DNA of 64,000 nt from Theodoxus fluviatilis (Eukaryota > Mollusca > Gastropoda > Cycloneritida > Neritidae), in contig JAWQFJ010016693.1 of the NCBI GenBank assembly GCA_034096865.1, forward strand, positions 27,501 to 91,500. The letters run 5' to 3'. Shown piece by piece: positions 12,128 through 23,538 of the stretch; position 1 is the stretch's first letter, and every line of letters begins with the position of its first letter. The position numbers and the translations under genes are program-made. A model generated the notes under the pieces. That model was not told the DNA's origin and did no database searches. It saw only the letters and a list, made by a program, of their open reading frames with translations.

Positions 12128-12851
12128 TTGGGCGCGTTTGTTTGGCCCAAAATCTCGAGAGAATTGCGAGGGCTAGGCGTTTCCTACGTTCCTCGCTCAT
12201 AAAGACGCACTCGCAGTGAAGACGGGAGGCCGAGGGAGGTCCGGAGCTCCCGCGATGCTTCCCGCTGCAATGACCCGGATGAGCCAAAATGGCGGAGACA
12301 GTGCGAGTCGGGCTGGTGTTTGGAGAGAACAGTGCCTGTAATGTGCTTCTCAGGGTTCGAGAATGGAAAAGTGTACGTACACGGAAGTATTTGCTGTTCG
12401 AGTGTTCATTTGTATATTTAGATGAGTAGGTGTATTGGGTAGGTCTATTTCTGGACATACACTGCCGAACAATTTTTTATCGCTTGCAAACACGCAAGAC
12501 CGTATACGTACGCTCTATGAATTATGTCCCTTGAATTGATCGAAATAAATCGAGGCACAACATTTTCGACAAAATTGTCTACAGTTGAACCCGGGTTGCT
12601 TTTTATTCGTTGAAAAAGTTCCCGTGCCATTCGATATGACACCATGGTGTGTTCTATCAAGTGAAAAACTGCTGCGATATCTGGAACGTCAATTATTTCG
12701 TCTAACAGCAACTTATTCACCGACTGTAGCTCCGGGACGCAGCCATGTTCCTCCGCCTTGCTAGATGATTGGCCGATTTTTTAGTCTCACTCGCCCTCGA
12801 CTAGCCATTCAGGGAGAATCTCGAGATTCTGGGCCAAACAAACGCGCCCCT
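12128..12851. mobile_element. DNA transposon with ~31-bp TIRs
   Basis: Left end GGGCGCGTTTGTTTGGCCCA...TCTCGAGA is mirrored by TCTCGAGATTC...GGGCCAAACAAACGCGCCC at the right end, with about one mismatch in 31. Subterminal similarity extends to a third end near 17.8 kb. I see no clear target duplication. The element has room for only part of a transposase (see the minus-strand frame inside), so it is non-autonomous. Confidence 0.7.
12445..12720 (-). CDS. Unassigned 91-codon frame inside TIR element
   Basis: The frame starts MNKLLLDEIIDVPDIAAVFH, contains RELFQRIKSNPG and ends after FVENVVPRFISINSRDIIHR. The pattern of a basic 'LFQRxKxNPG' stretch followed by 'FVENVVPRF' recalls the N-terminal region of PIF/Harbinger-type transposases, but this is from memory of the style of such proteins. 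No catalytic residues are present. It may be a transposase exon remnant. Confidence 0.3.
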   Translation of the reverse strand: MNKLLLDEIIDVPDIAAVFHLIEHTMVSYRMARELFQRIKSNPGSTVDNFVENVVPRFISINSRDIIHRAYVYGLACLQAIKNCSAVYVQK

Positions 12852-12895
12852 GTAGCAAGCAGCAATCGCACCTTCCGTCACGCATGTGCATTGAG

Positions 12896-13024
12896 CCTAC
12901 AACGACGATGACGACGACGACGGGGAAAAACTGACGACAACAATGTCAATAATGACTAAAACGACAACAACGGCGGCGACGAAGGCAATGACGACGACGA
13001 CGACGAGAATGATGATGATGATGG

Positions 13025-13072
<48 letters not shown>

Positions 13073-13110
13073 CGATGATGACTTCGACAACAGCAACAGC
13101 AGCAACAACA
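12896..13110. repeat. GAC/GAT triplet repeat block
   Basis: Imperfect ACG, GAT and GAC triplets with a pure (GAT)n core (about 13010-13075). It produces apparent poly-Met and poly-Ser/Ile frames. Confidence 0.9.
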
Positions 13111-13149
13111 ACAGTGACGACATTCCGGAGATTTCCATTATCAAAAGCA

Positions 13150-13484
13150 CGGACTAATAAAAACTGTATGTACATGTGTCCATACGTACGTGCGTGTATG
13201 TGTGTGTATGCGCGCGCGTGTGTGTGCATGCGCACGTGCGTGCGTGTGCATGCGTACGTGCGTGCGTGTGTCTGTGTATGTGTGTGTTTTGTAAGTCTGT
13301 ACATATGTGTGTATGTGCGTGTGTTCCATCAGAAAAGAAACTGTGAAAATAATTGTAGTTATACTTTTTGTCGGATTCCAGCTTTAGAGAGGTGGTGACT
13401 GATTCACTTTGGCGCATGCAATGCACTTTTCGTAATTCTTTGGTGGGAGTGGGGGTGGGGGTGGGGGTGGGGGGAGGGGGGAGA
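13150..13484. repeat. TG/CG-rich tract and G-run cluster
   Basis: Alternating purine-pyrimidine TG/CG repeats (13185-13325), then at 13442-13484 seven or more runs of four to six G in series (GGGGGTGGGGGTGGGGG), a strong G-quadruplex candidate. Confidence 0.85.
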
Positions 13485-13679
13485 AGATACTACATACTTT
13501 TTTCACTTGGAGTTAAATACATCGGAAAGATTGCCAGAAAATAGCCTTGGGCAAAGGCTGTTGTTATTTGTTGACTCCAGCCAAAAACCAAGGCTACAGC
13601 AAAATGTTGTTATGTTGTACTGTTATGTGGGGATTATCAACAACAACTATCAGATATCTTCATCGACTTTCTTCATCTT

Positions 13680-13843
13680 GATTGTCTCTCGATGTCGAGG
13701 AAGACGACTCGCTGTGCCGTCATCTGTGGATGCGCATATGACTCCGAAGACCAAACTCCGAGGCACACAGGCGGCTGCAGGTGGGGCAAGGAACAGCGGT
13801 CTGGACAGAGGTTGAAGCAGAGATACTATAGTAACTGGATAGC
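13680..13843 (-). pseudogene. LINE ORF2 C-terminal zinc finger
   Basis: The minus strand encodes CPTCSRLCASEFGLRSHMRI followed by HR and a stop: a C2H2 finger (C-x2-C...H-x3-H) typical of the extreme C-terminus of one molluscan LINE family. It is collinear on the minus strand with the LINE piece at 15.3-16.1 kb: the upstream piece ends in RRHRAASTRDT, and this piece begins SISASTSVQTAVP. They are most simply one ORF split by an insertion. Confidence 0.75.
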
Positions 13844-13867
13844 TGTCTGCGCGAAACGCGTCTGCCA

Positions 13868-14286
13868 GCATTCTGTAAACCCGAGTCAGTAGTATTGACT
13901 CTGGCACAGTTCGCAATGAATGCGTAATAGGCTTGACCCTTCGCATTACAGCCTTGCGCCAAAAATAGTTCGTTCTGATACTATTTTTCTCTCCACTTTT
14001 TACAGAAATCATTCAGATGTCAAAACTTGTTTCCATTTCAACAAAAACATTTTATTGTATCGAATAAACGTTTGTTTGTTGTCTCAACAAGAGTAAGTTA
14101 AGAGTTTTGTGCGAAATAGTCTTAGAACTACTTTAACGGCGTATATCAGGGAGCACATCGGCTATCCCACAAGCCTCTCGTGTGACCTCCGTTTGCATAA
14201 ATTGGCCGAAAACCTTCCATCACGTGATGTCAACAGTGCTAGAGATACTTTTGCCGGTAGGCGAAATCTCTAGCTTACTAGAATGG
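13868..14286 (+). repeat. 420-bp dispersed repeat, copy 2
   Basis: Direct-orientation copy of the repeat at the left window edge, well over 80% identical by eye, including the terminal hairpin (TTGCCGGTAGGCGAA between TAGAGA and TCTCTA). It lies inside the insertion that splits the minus-strand LINE. Confidence 0.85.
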
Positions 14287-14620
14287 TCTGCCAGTGCCGT
14301 CTCGCGCAGACAACCAGGGCTGAAGCACTGCTCTCTTCCGGTCTAAGTCTGGGCAGGTTCCATTGTCCACACAGCAATAGAATGTAATGGTTATTTCTTG
14401 TACTGTGCTTTATCATCTCTATCTGAATTCAGTTGACTTGTGCAAAAACATGATGTAATTTGCGGATTGTAGAGTCAGAGTTACTATAGTATCTCTGGTT
14501 GGACTGACAATTCGTTGAATATGAAGTGTGTTCTTTGACGTAGTGTCTGCTTAACAGCACAGTGGAACCATTCCAGCTATATATCCAGCGTCTGTGGGAT
14601 TAAGAGGGTTTTGACACAAC

Positions 14621-14896
14621 ATGTCAGGAAAGAACTGTGCAATTGTTGGATGTGGAGCCTACACAGGCCGAAATAGAGGGCTGTCGTTCCACAGAATAAT
14701 AACACAACGATCCCGAATGGGAGCGAGCAGAGATACCATAGGTTCCTCCCTTTGCGAGTCATCGTGGGTTAGCGCCAGTGGCGGTATGCGCGCGTCAGAG
14801 AGCAGACGACGTATGTTCTCACATGTACTGACTGCTATGCCGCTATGTAGAAGACAAGTGGAGTGCAATGGTGCTCAGCATTTCACATACGTTTAA
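14621..14896 (+). pseudogene. THAP-like first exon of a DNA transposon
   Basis: The frame begins MSGKNCAIVGCGAYTGRNRG and continues LSFHRI. The start M-x4-C-A-x3-C-G resembles the N-terminal C2CH zinc-binding part of THAP and related DNA-binding domains. The later Cys-x2-His and AVPTIF-like motif are not found in this frame, so only the first part of the domain survives, or the rest lies in another exon. It would bind transposon ends if intact. Confidence 0.4.
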
Positions 14897-15307
14897 GAAA
14901 CGTTTAGCAGCAGTGTCTCTGACTTGCAACACCATCCTACTTATTAAAAAATATTTTCTGATTCATAACATCATTGTCAACTGACTTCATGAAGCGTCGA
15001 CTCGCTCTTTGTCTCTCCTGTAATATCTCGGTCATAAATGTTACACTCATCTACACTGTCCGAGCTAATGTAGGTATAGATTGACAGTTATGTATAATAT
15101 ACTATTTCAATGTTCATTCTTTCTTTTCAACTACTTATTTTCAGTAAATGCTGCATACTTAGCTCAAGTATCTCCTCGATTAGCTGCTCCATGCTGTAAA
15201 CTCGGAAACCGGAAATGATCGTTGCTGTTGGGAAGGCGGAGCTGGGCAGACAGCACTGCGACTATATTTAGACTATACACTGAGAGGTCAAGTCAGCAGT
15301 CCATTAT

Positions 15308-16127
15308 ATATAGTGTCTCTGGTTGAAGCAGCTCTGTGTCGCCTTGCTCGCGCGGCTTCAAGACGACAACGGAGGTCATCTTCAAATGCTCTTGCAGCTT
15401 TTCGAGTGGTGGCACGCCAGAGGGTTCTGTCGGTAGCAGTGGCCTCAAGGTTCCTTGGTTGGAGGTTTGCCCATTTGATGTTCGCCTTGAGGTTGTCCTT
15501 GTATCTTTTCTTTGGACCTCCTTGGTTCCGACCTCCCTGTGCCAACTAGCCATAGAAGAGTTGCTGGGGGATTCTGGACTCCTGCATGCGGATGACATGC
15601 CCGGACCATCGAAGCTGGGCATTGATGATCTTGGCTTCGATGCTAGTGGAGCCGGCTCTGTCAAGGACCTCCTGGTTGGTGACGCGGTCCTGCCAGCTTA
15701 TTTGCATGATAGACATCAGGGCGCGCATGTAGAATTGTTCAAGGCACTTGATGTGCCTGTGGTACAGGGTCCATGTCTCGCAACCATAGAGCAGTGAAGT
15801 GAGGACCACTGCCTTGTACACCTTGAGTTTGGTTGAGAGGCGGATGGCTCTGCGTTGCAAGACTCTGGTTCGGAGTCTCCCGAGTGCCTGGCTTGCTTTC
15901 TGGATCCTCGCTGCAATCTCGTTGTCGAGGGATCAGTCAGAAGATATTATGCTGCCCAGGTATTTGAAATTGTCAACATTTCTCAGCTGCGTGCCATCAA
16001 TGGTGATGCATGGCGAGTGCGGAATACTGTTTGGAGCAGGCCACGCAAAACACAGGAGCATGCATGTAAACATGCAATCACGCAAGAATATAACTATGTT
16101 CACCTGCATGCATCTGGTTGTGTACAT
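15308..16127 (-). pseudogene. LINE ORF2 C-terminal half
   Basis: Minus-strand remnant in several frames: VDNFKYLGSIISSD (about 15950), KLKVYKAVVLTSLLYGCETW, RHIKCLEQFYMRALMSIMQI, WQDRVTNQEVLDRAG, LRWSGHVIRMQESRIPQQL, GPKKRYKDNLKANIK and EAARARRHRAAS. This is the region after the RT catalytic core of a widespread non-LTR family whose protein ends in a C2H2 finger (found at 13.7 kb). The RT palm is absent (5' truncated). Frameshifts lie near 15545 and 15860-15930. Confidence 0.85.
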
Positions 16128-17089
16128 GTAGATGTCACATCACATGCGTTTTTGATGGTTTGTCTTAGTTTACGATTCCCCCCAGGAGAGGAAACAGGTA
16201 ATTCCACCTAAGACCTCAACAGACGGTCCATTTTTCTTCTTTTCCTTCTTTCTTCTATGTCTTTCTTTCTTTGTTTGACGTTTCTTTCTTCCCCTGTCCT
16301 TTTTTATTTCGTTCGTTTGCTCTTTTGTTTGTTTCTTTTTGTCAAATCAGGTGCCAGTACAACATTATTTTTAGAACAATCTATTCATGAAACACAAGTC
16401 TCCTAACCATCTGTGTCCGCCTCCACGACTCCTCCAAATAATTCATAATTGCACACATGGAGCTTTGTGAATGATGTTAATCTTGAAGTATTCAACAAGC
16501 ATTCTTTCGGAAAGATCAACATAGTATGGCACCAAGTGATAAATCATTACACTACTAACAGACCATCTATTAATACTCCATGTCCATCTCCAGGCACAGA
16601 GAGGCTCACATCATTTTCTCACTTTCTTAACAAGGAGGACAATCTTTCCCTTTCGCTGGGCACTACACAGAAGGCCTGGGATAGTTTTACGGACCAGCTT
16701 CCGCGCGACTGACCAACGTCCGCATTCTCTGGGTGACAAGATCTGAGTGGTCAGTGGGACTGGAGATCGCATGGTTTTATCGCGGGCAGGGTCAGAATTC
16801 ACAGGGAAACCCAGTAATCTGATAGACATCTTGTCCAAGTGGCCCCGGGCCTCCAAAAATAACGCCCAGGTTAACAGTTTCCCGCCAGCTTCACAGGGAC
16901 AAGTTGTTGAATCTATAGGCTGATGCCGCAAGTCCATCGGCAAACTGAGTGGAGATACGCATCTGCAGCTTGCATCCCAGGGTACCCCAATCTACCAGGA
17001 TCGAAGGCTGTCTGAAGGAAGGACGCGAGAAGGTTAACGAGTGCGGGAGCGGTAAGTTAATTAGCAGAGAACAAACGGTTTTCTTCCCG
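16128..17089. other. Intergenic, no gene seen
   Basis: Includes a T-rich stretch (16225-16350). No frame with a recognisable domain. Confidence 0.5.
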
Positions 17090-17276
17090 GAGTTGCTTCA
17101 CTGAACAGGTGCGAGGGAGGAAGCGCCGCTGAAGGCGTCGCACGCGGTTAAACAGAAACACGCTGTTTCTCTTTCCCTGATCCAGAAATGTTTTCTGTTT
17201 CACCTAAGCCGTTTGCACGCGGTGAAACTTGTTTTTGTGAAACAAATCATTTGACTCCACTCATCACCATAATGAT

Positions 17277-17570
17277 ATGGTTACTCGCGTCATCGTTGGA
17301 GATGTCTTCTGCATAACGTTGCTGTCACTCAGCGATGGTGTAATTGCTGCTGATGCCACTGTGATTTTCTTGCAGGATAGGGAAAACCGGCAAAGTCGAG
17401 CGAAATGGGTGTATGAGAGGCTGCAGAAAAGGTCGCAGTTAGGTGCTCACACCTGTTTTGATTCTTCACTCCTCGAACCACTCGGCTACATGATGAGCCA
17501 CGTAGCATCACGTATTCCAGTGGCCCGACCTTCGACTTGTAAGACTACTTCACCACACATCTTGATTTAA
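17277..17570 (+). CDS. Possible Harbinger-type transposase N-terminus
   Basis: 97-codon frame. Residues about 38-62 (QSRAKWVYERLQKRSQLGAH) resemble the basic 'WVxxWLxRRxxxGxY' segment near the N-terminus of PIF/Harbinger transposases and their MADF/Myb partners. The rest is not recognisable and no catalytic Asp is visible. It could be an exon remnant; the call rests on one short motif. Confidence 0.3.
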   Translation: MVTRVIVGDVFCITLLSLSDGVIAADATVIFLQDRENRQSRAKWVYERLQKRSQLGAHTCFDSSLLEPLGYMMSHVASRIPVARPSTCKTTSPHILI

Positions 17571-17727
17571 ATGATATAGCGATTTAAATGAACTAACGAT
17601 GTACTCTACATAGAGCTTTCAGATATCAGTACTGATATTTTGTGAAATTTGATTTGTACGTGTGTCAGTAATTCAAAAAAGGGCGTTTCGAATGCAAACC
17701 AAAGAAAGAAAAAAAATGCAGGCATTG

Positions 17728-17867
17728 AGTGCGTTTGTTAAGCAAGTGGATCGCCTCGATTGCTAGTCGAGTGCGAGCGAGACGCACCGACGGCTAATGA
17801 ACGAAAAACGTAGGCAACGCCTACCCCTCGAAATTCTCTCGAGATTCTACGCCTAACAAACGCGCCC
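17728..17867. mobile_element. 140-bp MITE related to the 12.1-kb element
   Basis: Starts GTGCGTTTGTTAAGC and ends GCCTAACAAACGCGCCC. Read inversely, its right part matches the left end of the 12.1-kb element over about 75 bp (AATCTCGAGAGAATT...TAGGCGTT...CCTACGTT). It lies inside the Harbinger-like block, so it probably inserted later. Confidence 0.6.
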
Positions 17868-18095
17868 TTTATTGACGCGTGTGGAATTCGAGCAGCGGTT
17901 GAAGGCATGGCCTGTTCCCATTGGCTGAGGGACAGAAATGTTTCAGAGAAATGCTGGGAAATTAAAACCTGTCCAAAATCGTGAAATCGTTTTGGGAAAA
18001 TAAAAATTTCACTGAAATATTTGCTCGCAAACGAGGTAAACTTGCATTTCATGAGACAAAAACTGTTTGTTTCACCGTTTGCGACGGCTTTTAGC

Positions 18096-18235
18096 ACACT
18101 GCTAACGTCGACGAGTGTGTCCAATGCACAATTCTGACGCAGATGGCAGTTAGATGTATCCGCTATTTCCCCAAACTCGGAATGAAGGGACTTCCAGTTA
18201 CAAGCTTGGAAATGACTTTGCGGCGTGCACTCGAG
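18096..18235. other. Spacer, nothing recognised
   Basis: Short stretch between two repeat elements with no recognisable content. Confidence 0.4.
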
Positions 18236-18645
18236 CCATTCTAATCCACTAGAGACTTCGCCTGACAGCGAGAGTCTCTAGCCCAGTTCATATCACGTGA
18301 TGGAACTAATCCGTCAGGAATATTCATAAGGAGGTAACACAAGAGGTTTATGGTATAGCACTCTGCTCCCTGACATACACCGTTAAAGTAATTCTAAGAC
18401 CATTTCGCACAAAACAAATGTATTACGCTTGATGAGGCAATAAAAAAGCGTTTATTCGATAAATAAAATGTTTGTGTTGAAATAGAAACAAGTTTTGACA
18501 TCTGAATGATTTCTGTAAACTGAGGGGAAAATAGCATCCAGAACGAGCTATTTTTGACACAACGCTATAATGCGAAGGGCCAAGTCTATTACGCATGCAT
18601 TGCGAACTGCGCCAGAGTCACGTGACTCGGGTTCACAGGATGCAC
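18236..18645 (-). repeat. 420-bp dispersed repeat, copy 3
   Basis: Inverted copy of the repeats at 1 and 13.9 kb, more diverged (about 75-80% by eye). The hairpin end lies on the left (CTAGAGACTTCGCC...AGAGTCTCTAG) and the GAACCC...GACTC end on the right. Confidence 0.8.
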
Positions 18646-21600
18646 TCGAGCAAGACTGACAGAGGAGAAAGCCGCGGACAGAAGACACTGCGACGGTCGC
18701 GGCCAAGTCGCCTTCATCCGGGCAATATTTTCTTATGCGCTGACACGGTTGTCCACTCTCTGTCTCGTGTGACTCAAGCGCTATCTCTATCGTGATCCAA
18801 TGTTTTTCCAGAGCCTGCGATGCGCGATGCAGTCAAGCGCCTGTGTTGACTGAGTTTGCAGATGGTCAATCTTGGGCGTGGCTTGCTATAGAGCGAGACG
18901 GCCAATTTCCCAAGACAGGGGATTGTGGTACGTGAATATTGCAAGTCGAGCTACACTACGCAGACTTCATTTCAAATCCCATGTTTTGAAAACATCAGCG
19001 ACTCTGTACGTAAGTGTACGTATTTCCTTTGTTATTTCTTCTTTTTCTGTCGGTTTTCTTTCTCATACGCGCCTTTTTGTGACAATCACAGTCCCAAATA
19101 GCGGGTTTGCACAGACACATAAGAAGTCTCCAGGGCATCTGACATGAAGACAAAGCCCGCTCGGGTATGCTATCCTCAATACCAGGCTTGATGAGACGTT
19201 TATTAGCAATTTGCCACGCCATGGGAGTTACCCGTCACGGTGTGGTCAGGAGTCAAGAGAGTTCTCACATTTCAGCCAATCAGAAGAGGTAAGCCCGAAA
19301 GCGCCCCCACCACGTGATTGTAAGCTGTTTCTCTTTTTGCACGTGCAACGTCTGTCACTGGGCTTGCACGGCTATCAATAATACATGTAGTTGGACTATT
19401 CAATGGCACAATTTTCGGAACAAAATAAGCGTAGCCGCTTTCTACATTCTACCATACTGAATATGTTAGGATTATTTGATGGAAACTTCTCTAAATATTT
19501 AACCGTCGTTGTACTTATCCATAGTACGGCTAGGTCTCGAAATATATATTTTTTCATCAAAGATAATGGTAGACATTGTCATTGGCGCTCTAAATAGATT
19601 ACCCTTCCAGGTACTTCCTACCATAGCAGGGGTAGATTTTTTACTCGCAAATAGGTCAACATGATCTCAACCAAAAGTCCTGAATGGACCTTTTCTTGAC
19701 TTACTTGGCTAGTACAACACGAGAAGAGTGACCAATGAGGTCTGGCGATACGACGTTGCAAGGGCAAGCTTTCGGAAAATGAACTCCTTCTTCAGGCCTA
19801 GTCAGCTCACCAAGAGCTTGCCCCTGCGGTGTCGCATCGCCGCGTATGAAAATTTGCATTTAGCAAAGTTAGGATTCCTCGTGCCTGTGATTACATGTCC
19901 AGCGACAAAACTCTAAAAAAAACTGAGGGGTTTTACATGTGCACATTGCCGCTGGTAAGACGATTATAGAAGTGCTGAGTGACCTGGTAAGTGTTTCCCC
20001 AAATTACATAATTTCAGCTTCGAAGTTGCTCTTTGAAGAAAACGGTTGCTGTGCCCATGATTTATACTCCACGAATATTACCGATGAATGGGGAGGGGGG
20101 GCGGGGGAGGGGGATAGAGGGGGTGCGGAGGGGGCGTGGGGAGTGGGGGGGATATGTCTAGATGAGGTCACGGTGTGCACATATGTATAAATCAGATACA
20201 CATATTGGTTCCAAATATGTTTCAATCCTCTTGCAGCAGATCCGCAGTATACACGTTTTTGTTTTCATACGAAGAAATGTAGATCATGTAAATTCAAGAC
20301 TGAACCTTTCTTTCCATAAATCAAAATAAACTGCTATCGGCATGTGTATTCCAGACGGAATGAACTTTTGATCATACAGTGCAAGCCACGAACAGTGACT
20401 GCACCTAAATGACGTTCATTAAAGCAGACATTGCAGGCGATGGCCGTACTTGAGAGAATTATCGGTCGGTTGATCTTTGCTTCCAGAGAAGTGACACTCG
20501 CACTCCTTCATTAACTCTGTTGTGAAAAGGCACCAGCGAATGGCCCGTACTTCAGTGGACGAGGTGCCGAGGCCAGCTATTCGTCCTCACTTTCTCCGCC
20601 CGCCAGCTACCTGAAAGCAGCCCTCACTTTGGAAATCTGCGCTGAATGCTTTGACACGAGTCCCACTAACTCCAATTCCGACACCGTCTGCACATGTTAA
20701 ACCCCCCTCTCCGCCCCCCTTCGACAGCCTGTACGTTCCCCCCTCCCCCCTCCATCCTCCTTCCTCAAACTCGTAGTCTCAAACGCTGTGCCCTCACCGA
20801 ATGCAACCTCCTGACTTCCTGATTGCCTTTGACCCGCGTAAAGTCTGCACCATTGAGGCAGTCGAAATTCGTTCCTTCAACAAAGGTGATGATGTTTATC
20901 AGAGTGCCGTGCCCCAATGGACCCGCTTGCCAAAGCGAGAGACGGCAGCCAGTGTCTCCACCCATCTTTCGGATCGGTGTCAAGACCCGAATGGAGACAG
21001 GCAGACAATTCGGTGTATGCATTGTGAATTCGGGTGAGGAGAGGCGACTGGGTAGAGCTAAGCTCCGAGTCTACTGCAGAGCACGGCGATGAGAAAGCAG
21101 GAATGAAGGTGGATTGGGTGAGAGTGATGAGGATTTCAGTGCATGATGTGGTTCCTCATAGACGATTCTCTGATTCAAGGACATACGTTTGTAAAGCTAT
21201 TGTTGATATTCGTCGAAATCAAGCAGATGACAAGTTATAATGAAAGTAGTTCGTAGGAGTAAGGCGTTCACAAAGTCAAATATGCATTTTTTAATAACGA
21301 CGCAACAAAACGAGAAAGCACGATGACATTTCCTGGACATCTGCACAGGCAAACTGCCATACATTATTGTACCAGGTGGTTCAACTCGAGTGAATTCAGT
21401 GCTGTGTCAACCAAAAGTGACGATCCTGTTGTGAAATGATGGTGGTCGTGGAGTGGAGAAGATAAAAAGGGTCACGACATTTATTAAAGCTTACACGAGA
21501 TGAGGAATATATGGGAGGAGCCTCGAGAATATTATGCTTTCCCCACCTGCAATCCTGAGATGGATTTACCATTGCTTTCTGAGGTAGGAATATTCTTTAT

Positions 21601-21890
21601 TTTGAATTGTAGGAAGTGAAACACTCAGCAGTACACATTACGTCATTTGAGAACAATAGCTTTCTCGTTTCACCGTTTCCATTTCCTTATCCAGTGTCCT
21701 CCACTTCCTCCCTGTTCACATTCTTTTCTCTTTGTTCTTCTTCTTCTATCACTATTTTTCCTTTTATTTATCCCCCTTCTCTCCAATGCACAAGATAATT
21801 TCCTGACACGTGAATGAGTTCATAAGCGGTCGATATACATGTATACTGGGTGGGGAAGTGACCGGGAAATTAGGGATGGATAAACATGTG
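18646..21890. other. Intergenic, no gene supported
   Basis: About 3.2 kb without a convincing gene. It includes a G-rich low-complexity tract (20087-20153) and a C-rich tract (20700-20760). A frame at 19728-19916 faintly recalls a LINE RT C-terminal segment but is too short to assign. Confidence 0.45.
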
Positions 21891-22090
21891 AACGAACGAA
21901 CGAACGAACGAATGAATGAATGAATGAATGAATGAATGAATGAATGAATGAATGAATGAATGAAGGGATGGATGGATGGATGGATGAATGAATGAATGAA
22001 TGAATGAATGAATGAATGAATGAATGAATGAATGAATGAATGAATGAATGAATGAATGAATGAATGAATGAATGAATGAATGAATGAATG
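21891..22090 (+). repeat. (GAAT)n microsatellite
   Basis: GAAC units, then about 40 GAAT units interrupted once by a short GGAT run. Confidence 0.97.
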
Positions 22091-22300
22091 CACTGCGTTT
22101 TTCAGCTTATCAGCCTTTGCAATCTATATGATTCCTTTGATCACGGATAATATTATTACTAGAGCTGGTCAGAAAAAGAGCAAATCGTCGCGATTTCCCT
22201 CGTTAATGGCTGTTTACGAGTCACCCCGAGAGACGCTGTGAATCTACTCTTATGCCCAACCCAAAGGGGGACGAAAGTATGCGAAGGACGAAGGAAGCGG
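22091..22300 (+). repeat. Diverged dispersed repeat, copy 1
   Basis: TTATCAGCCTTTGCAATCTA, followed at a distance by CTCTTATGCCCAACCCAAAGGGGGA, recurs in diverged form at 27.76-27.93 kb (TTATCAGCCTTTGTAGCCTA...CTCTTAACAACCCACAGGGGGA). Both copies follow GAAT/GAATGG repeats, suggesting the tetranucleotide is the element's tail or head. Confidence 0.55.
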
Positions 22301-22826
22301 AGGAAGCATGTAAATCAGAGTCAATTAAATGTGTAGGACAGTGAGAGGGTAAGAAAGAGGCAGGTGGAATAAATGTAGAGAACTTGGTCGATTGGGGGAG
22401 CAGAGGAGAAGGTTGGAACAGATCTGTGATAATCTATTGAAGGTATCCGTTCAGAGTCCGCAATATTCCGTGCTGTGCCCTTCTAAGGGTGTAATGCTTC
22501 ACATTTACGTTTAATAATTCGGAACGTGTATTAGTTTCTGGTAGTCTTGTTTCGGTCACTCTCGCAAGTCGCAATTAGCAACCGCTTGATAGTTTGGTTT
22601 GCAGACTAACTGAATCGCTGTGCTTTTATTTACACTGCAAACGCTCGGTCTGGACGCGAAAAGATTGGTCCATATCATTAGCGGTGCGACATTCTTTTCC
22701 CTTCTTCAGTACAACACAAAACGACTGTAGATCACACTCCACCTCTGTGTCCATCTTGATCAAAATTTTGAAGTACAGGGATTCTAATGAATACCCATGT
22801 CATCGGTAGCCGAAGTGTTTACATCT
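22301..22826. other. Intergenic, no gene seen
   Basis: No recognisable coding or repeat content. Confidence 0.4.
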
Positions 22827-22845
22827 CTCTGTCTCTGTCTCTGTC

Positions 22846-22895
<50 letters not shown>

Positions 22896-22932
22896 CATCC
22901 CTCCCTCCCTCCCTCACCTCCCTCCCTCCCTC

Positions 22933-22984
<52 letters not shown>
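22827..22984 (+). repeat. (CT)n with CCCT blocks
   Basis: CTGT, CT and CCCTCCCT runs, purely low complexity. Confidence 0.97.
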
Positions 22985-22988
<4 letters not shown>

Positions 22989-23454
22989 TTAAAAGTGTTG
23001 ATAACGTTATTAGATTATAACTCGAAGAAGGCCATTAACCGCTTTCTAATGTTCATAGATTCAGTATTTTTCTGTCTATTTGCACGAGTATGATTTTTCG
23101 AGATATTTTAATATTTTACTATCAACCAAGTACGGCTGTTTTTGGGGACAACTTTACTCCTTAATCTGTGCATACATGCAGGTTCCTTGTGGTATAACCA
23201 CTTTACCAATGGAGAGGATTTCGTCTGTCCGTAAGTTTGTCGATTCTAAACGCAGAATAGTTAATCGACGAAATTTCTTATGTCCACAATATCTGTTTAC
23301 GTGCGTCATGTACATACCAGTTTTGTTTATATCGAAATTTCATTATTCGTTTCTATACATTTATGTCTTTCTTGTAGACTTCTTTTGCCATAGATGGCAC
23401 GATTAGATGTATCTCCTATTCTGCATTCATTGGACGGGTCGTCGGCCGAACTAA

Positions 23455-23458
<4 letters not shown>
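22985..23458. other. Intergenic, no gene seen
   Basis: AT-rich. A 108-codon frame (23080-23406) has no recognisable feature. Confidence 0.4.

Positions 23459-23538
<80 letters not shown>

Larger units (their letters stand above)
13844..15307. mobile_element. 1.45-kb insertion splitting a LINE
   Basis: The two LINE halves flank this block, with CTATAG/ATATAG-like sequence at both junctions, compatible with a short target duplication (TATAG). The block contains copy 2 of the 420-bp repeat and a THAP-like first exon, so it looks like a THAP-type DNA transposon, probably internally deleted. Confidence 0.55.
17090..18095. mobile_element. Probable Harbinger-like element with decayed ends
   Basis: AAGCCGTTTGCACGCGGTGA (about 17210) is matched in inverse orientation by CACCGTTTGCGACGGCTT (about 18075), and a related GTCGCACGCGGTTAAAC lies at 17140. 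The ends therefore look like degraded subterminal inverted repeats. An ORF with a possible transposase N-terminus lies inside. Borders and superfamily are uncertain. Confidence 0.4.

Noticed and set aside
13692..13892. Plus-strand frame starting MSRKTTRCAVICGC as a THAP domain
   Set aside because: The minus strand here encodes a clear C2H2 finger of a LINE; the plus-strand similarity is a shadow.
19728..19916. LINE or Penelope RT C-terminal fragment
   Set aside because: RYDVARASFRKM and RCRIAAYENL are suggestive but too short and not followed by further motifs.
22787..23020. Membrane-like protein over the CT repeats
   Set aside because: Ser/Leu alternation from (CT)n.
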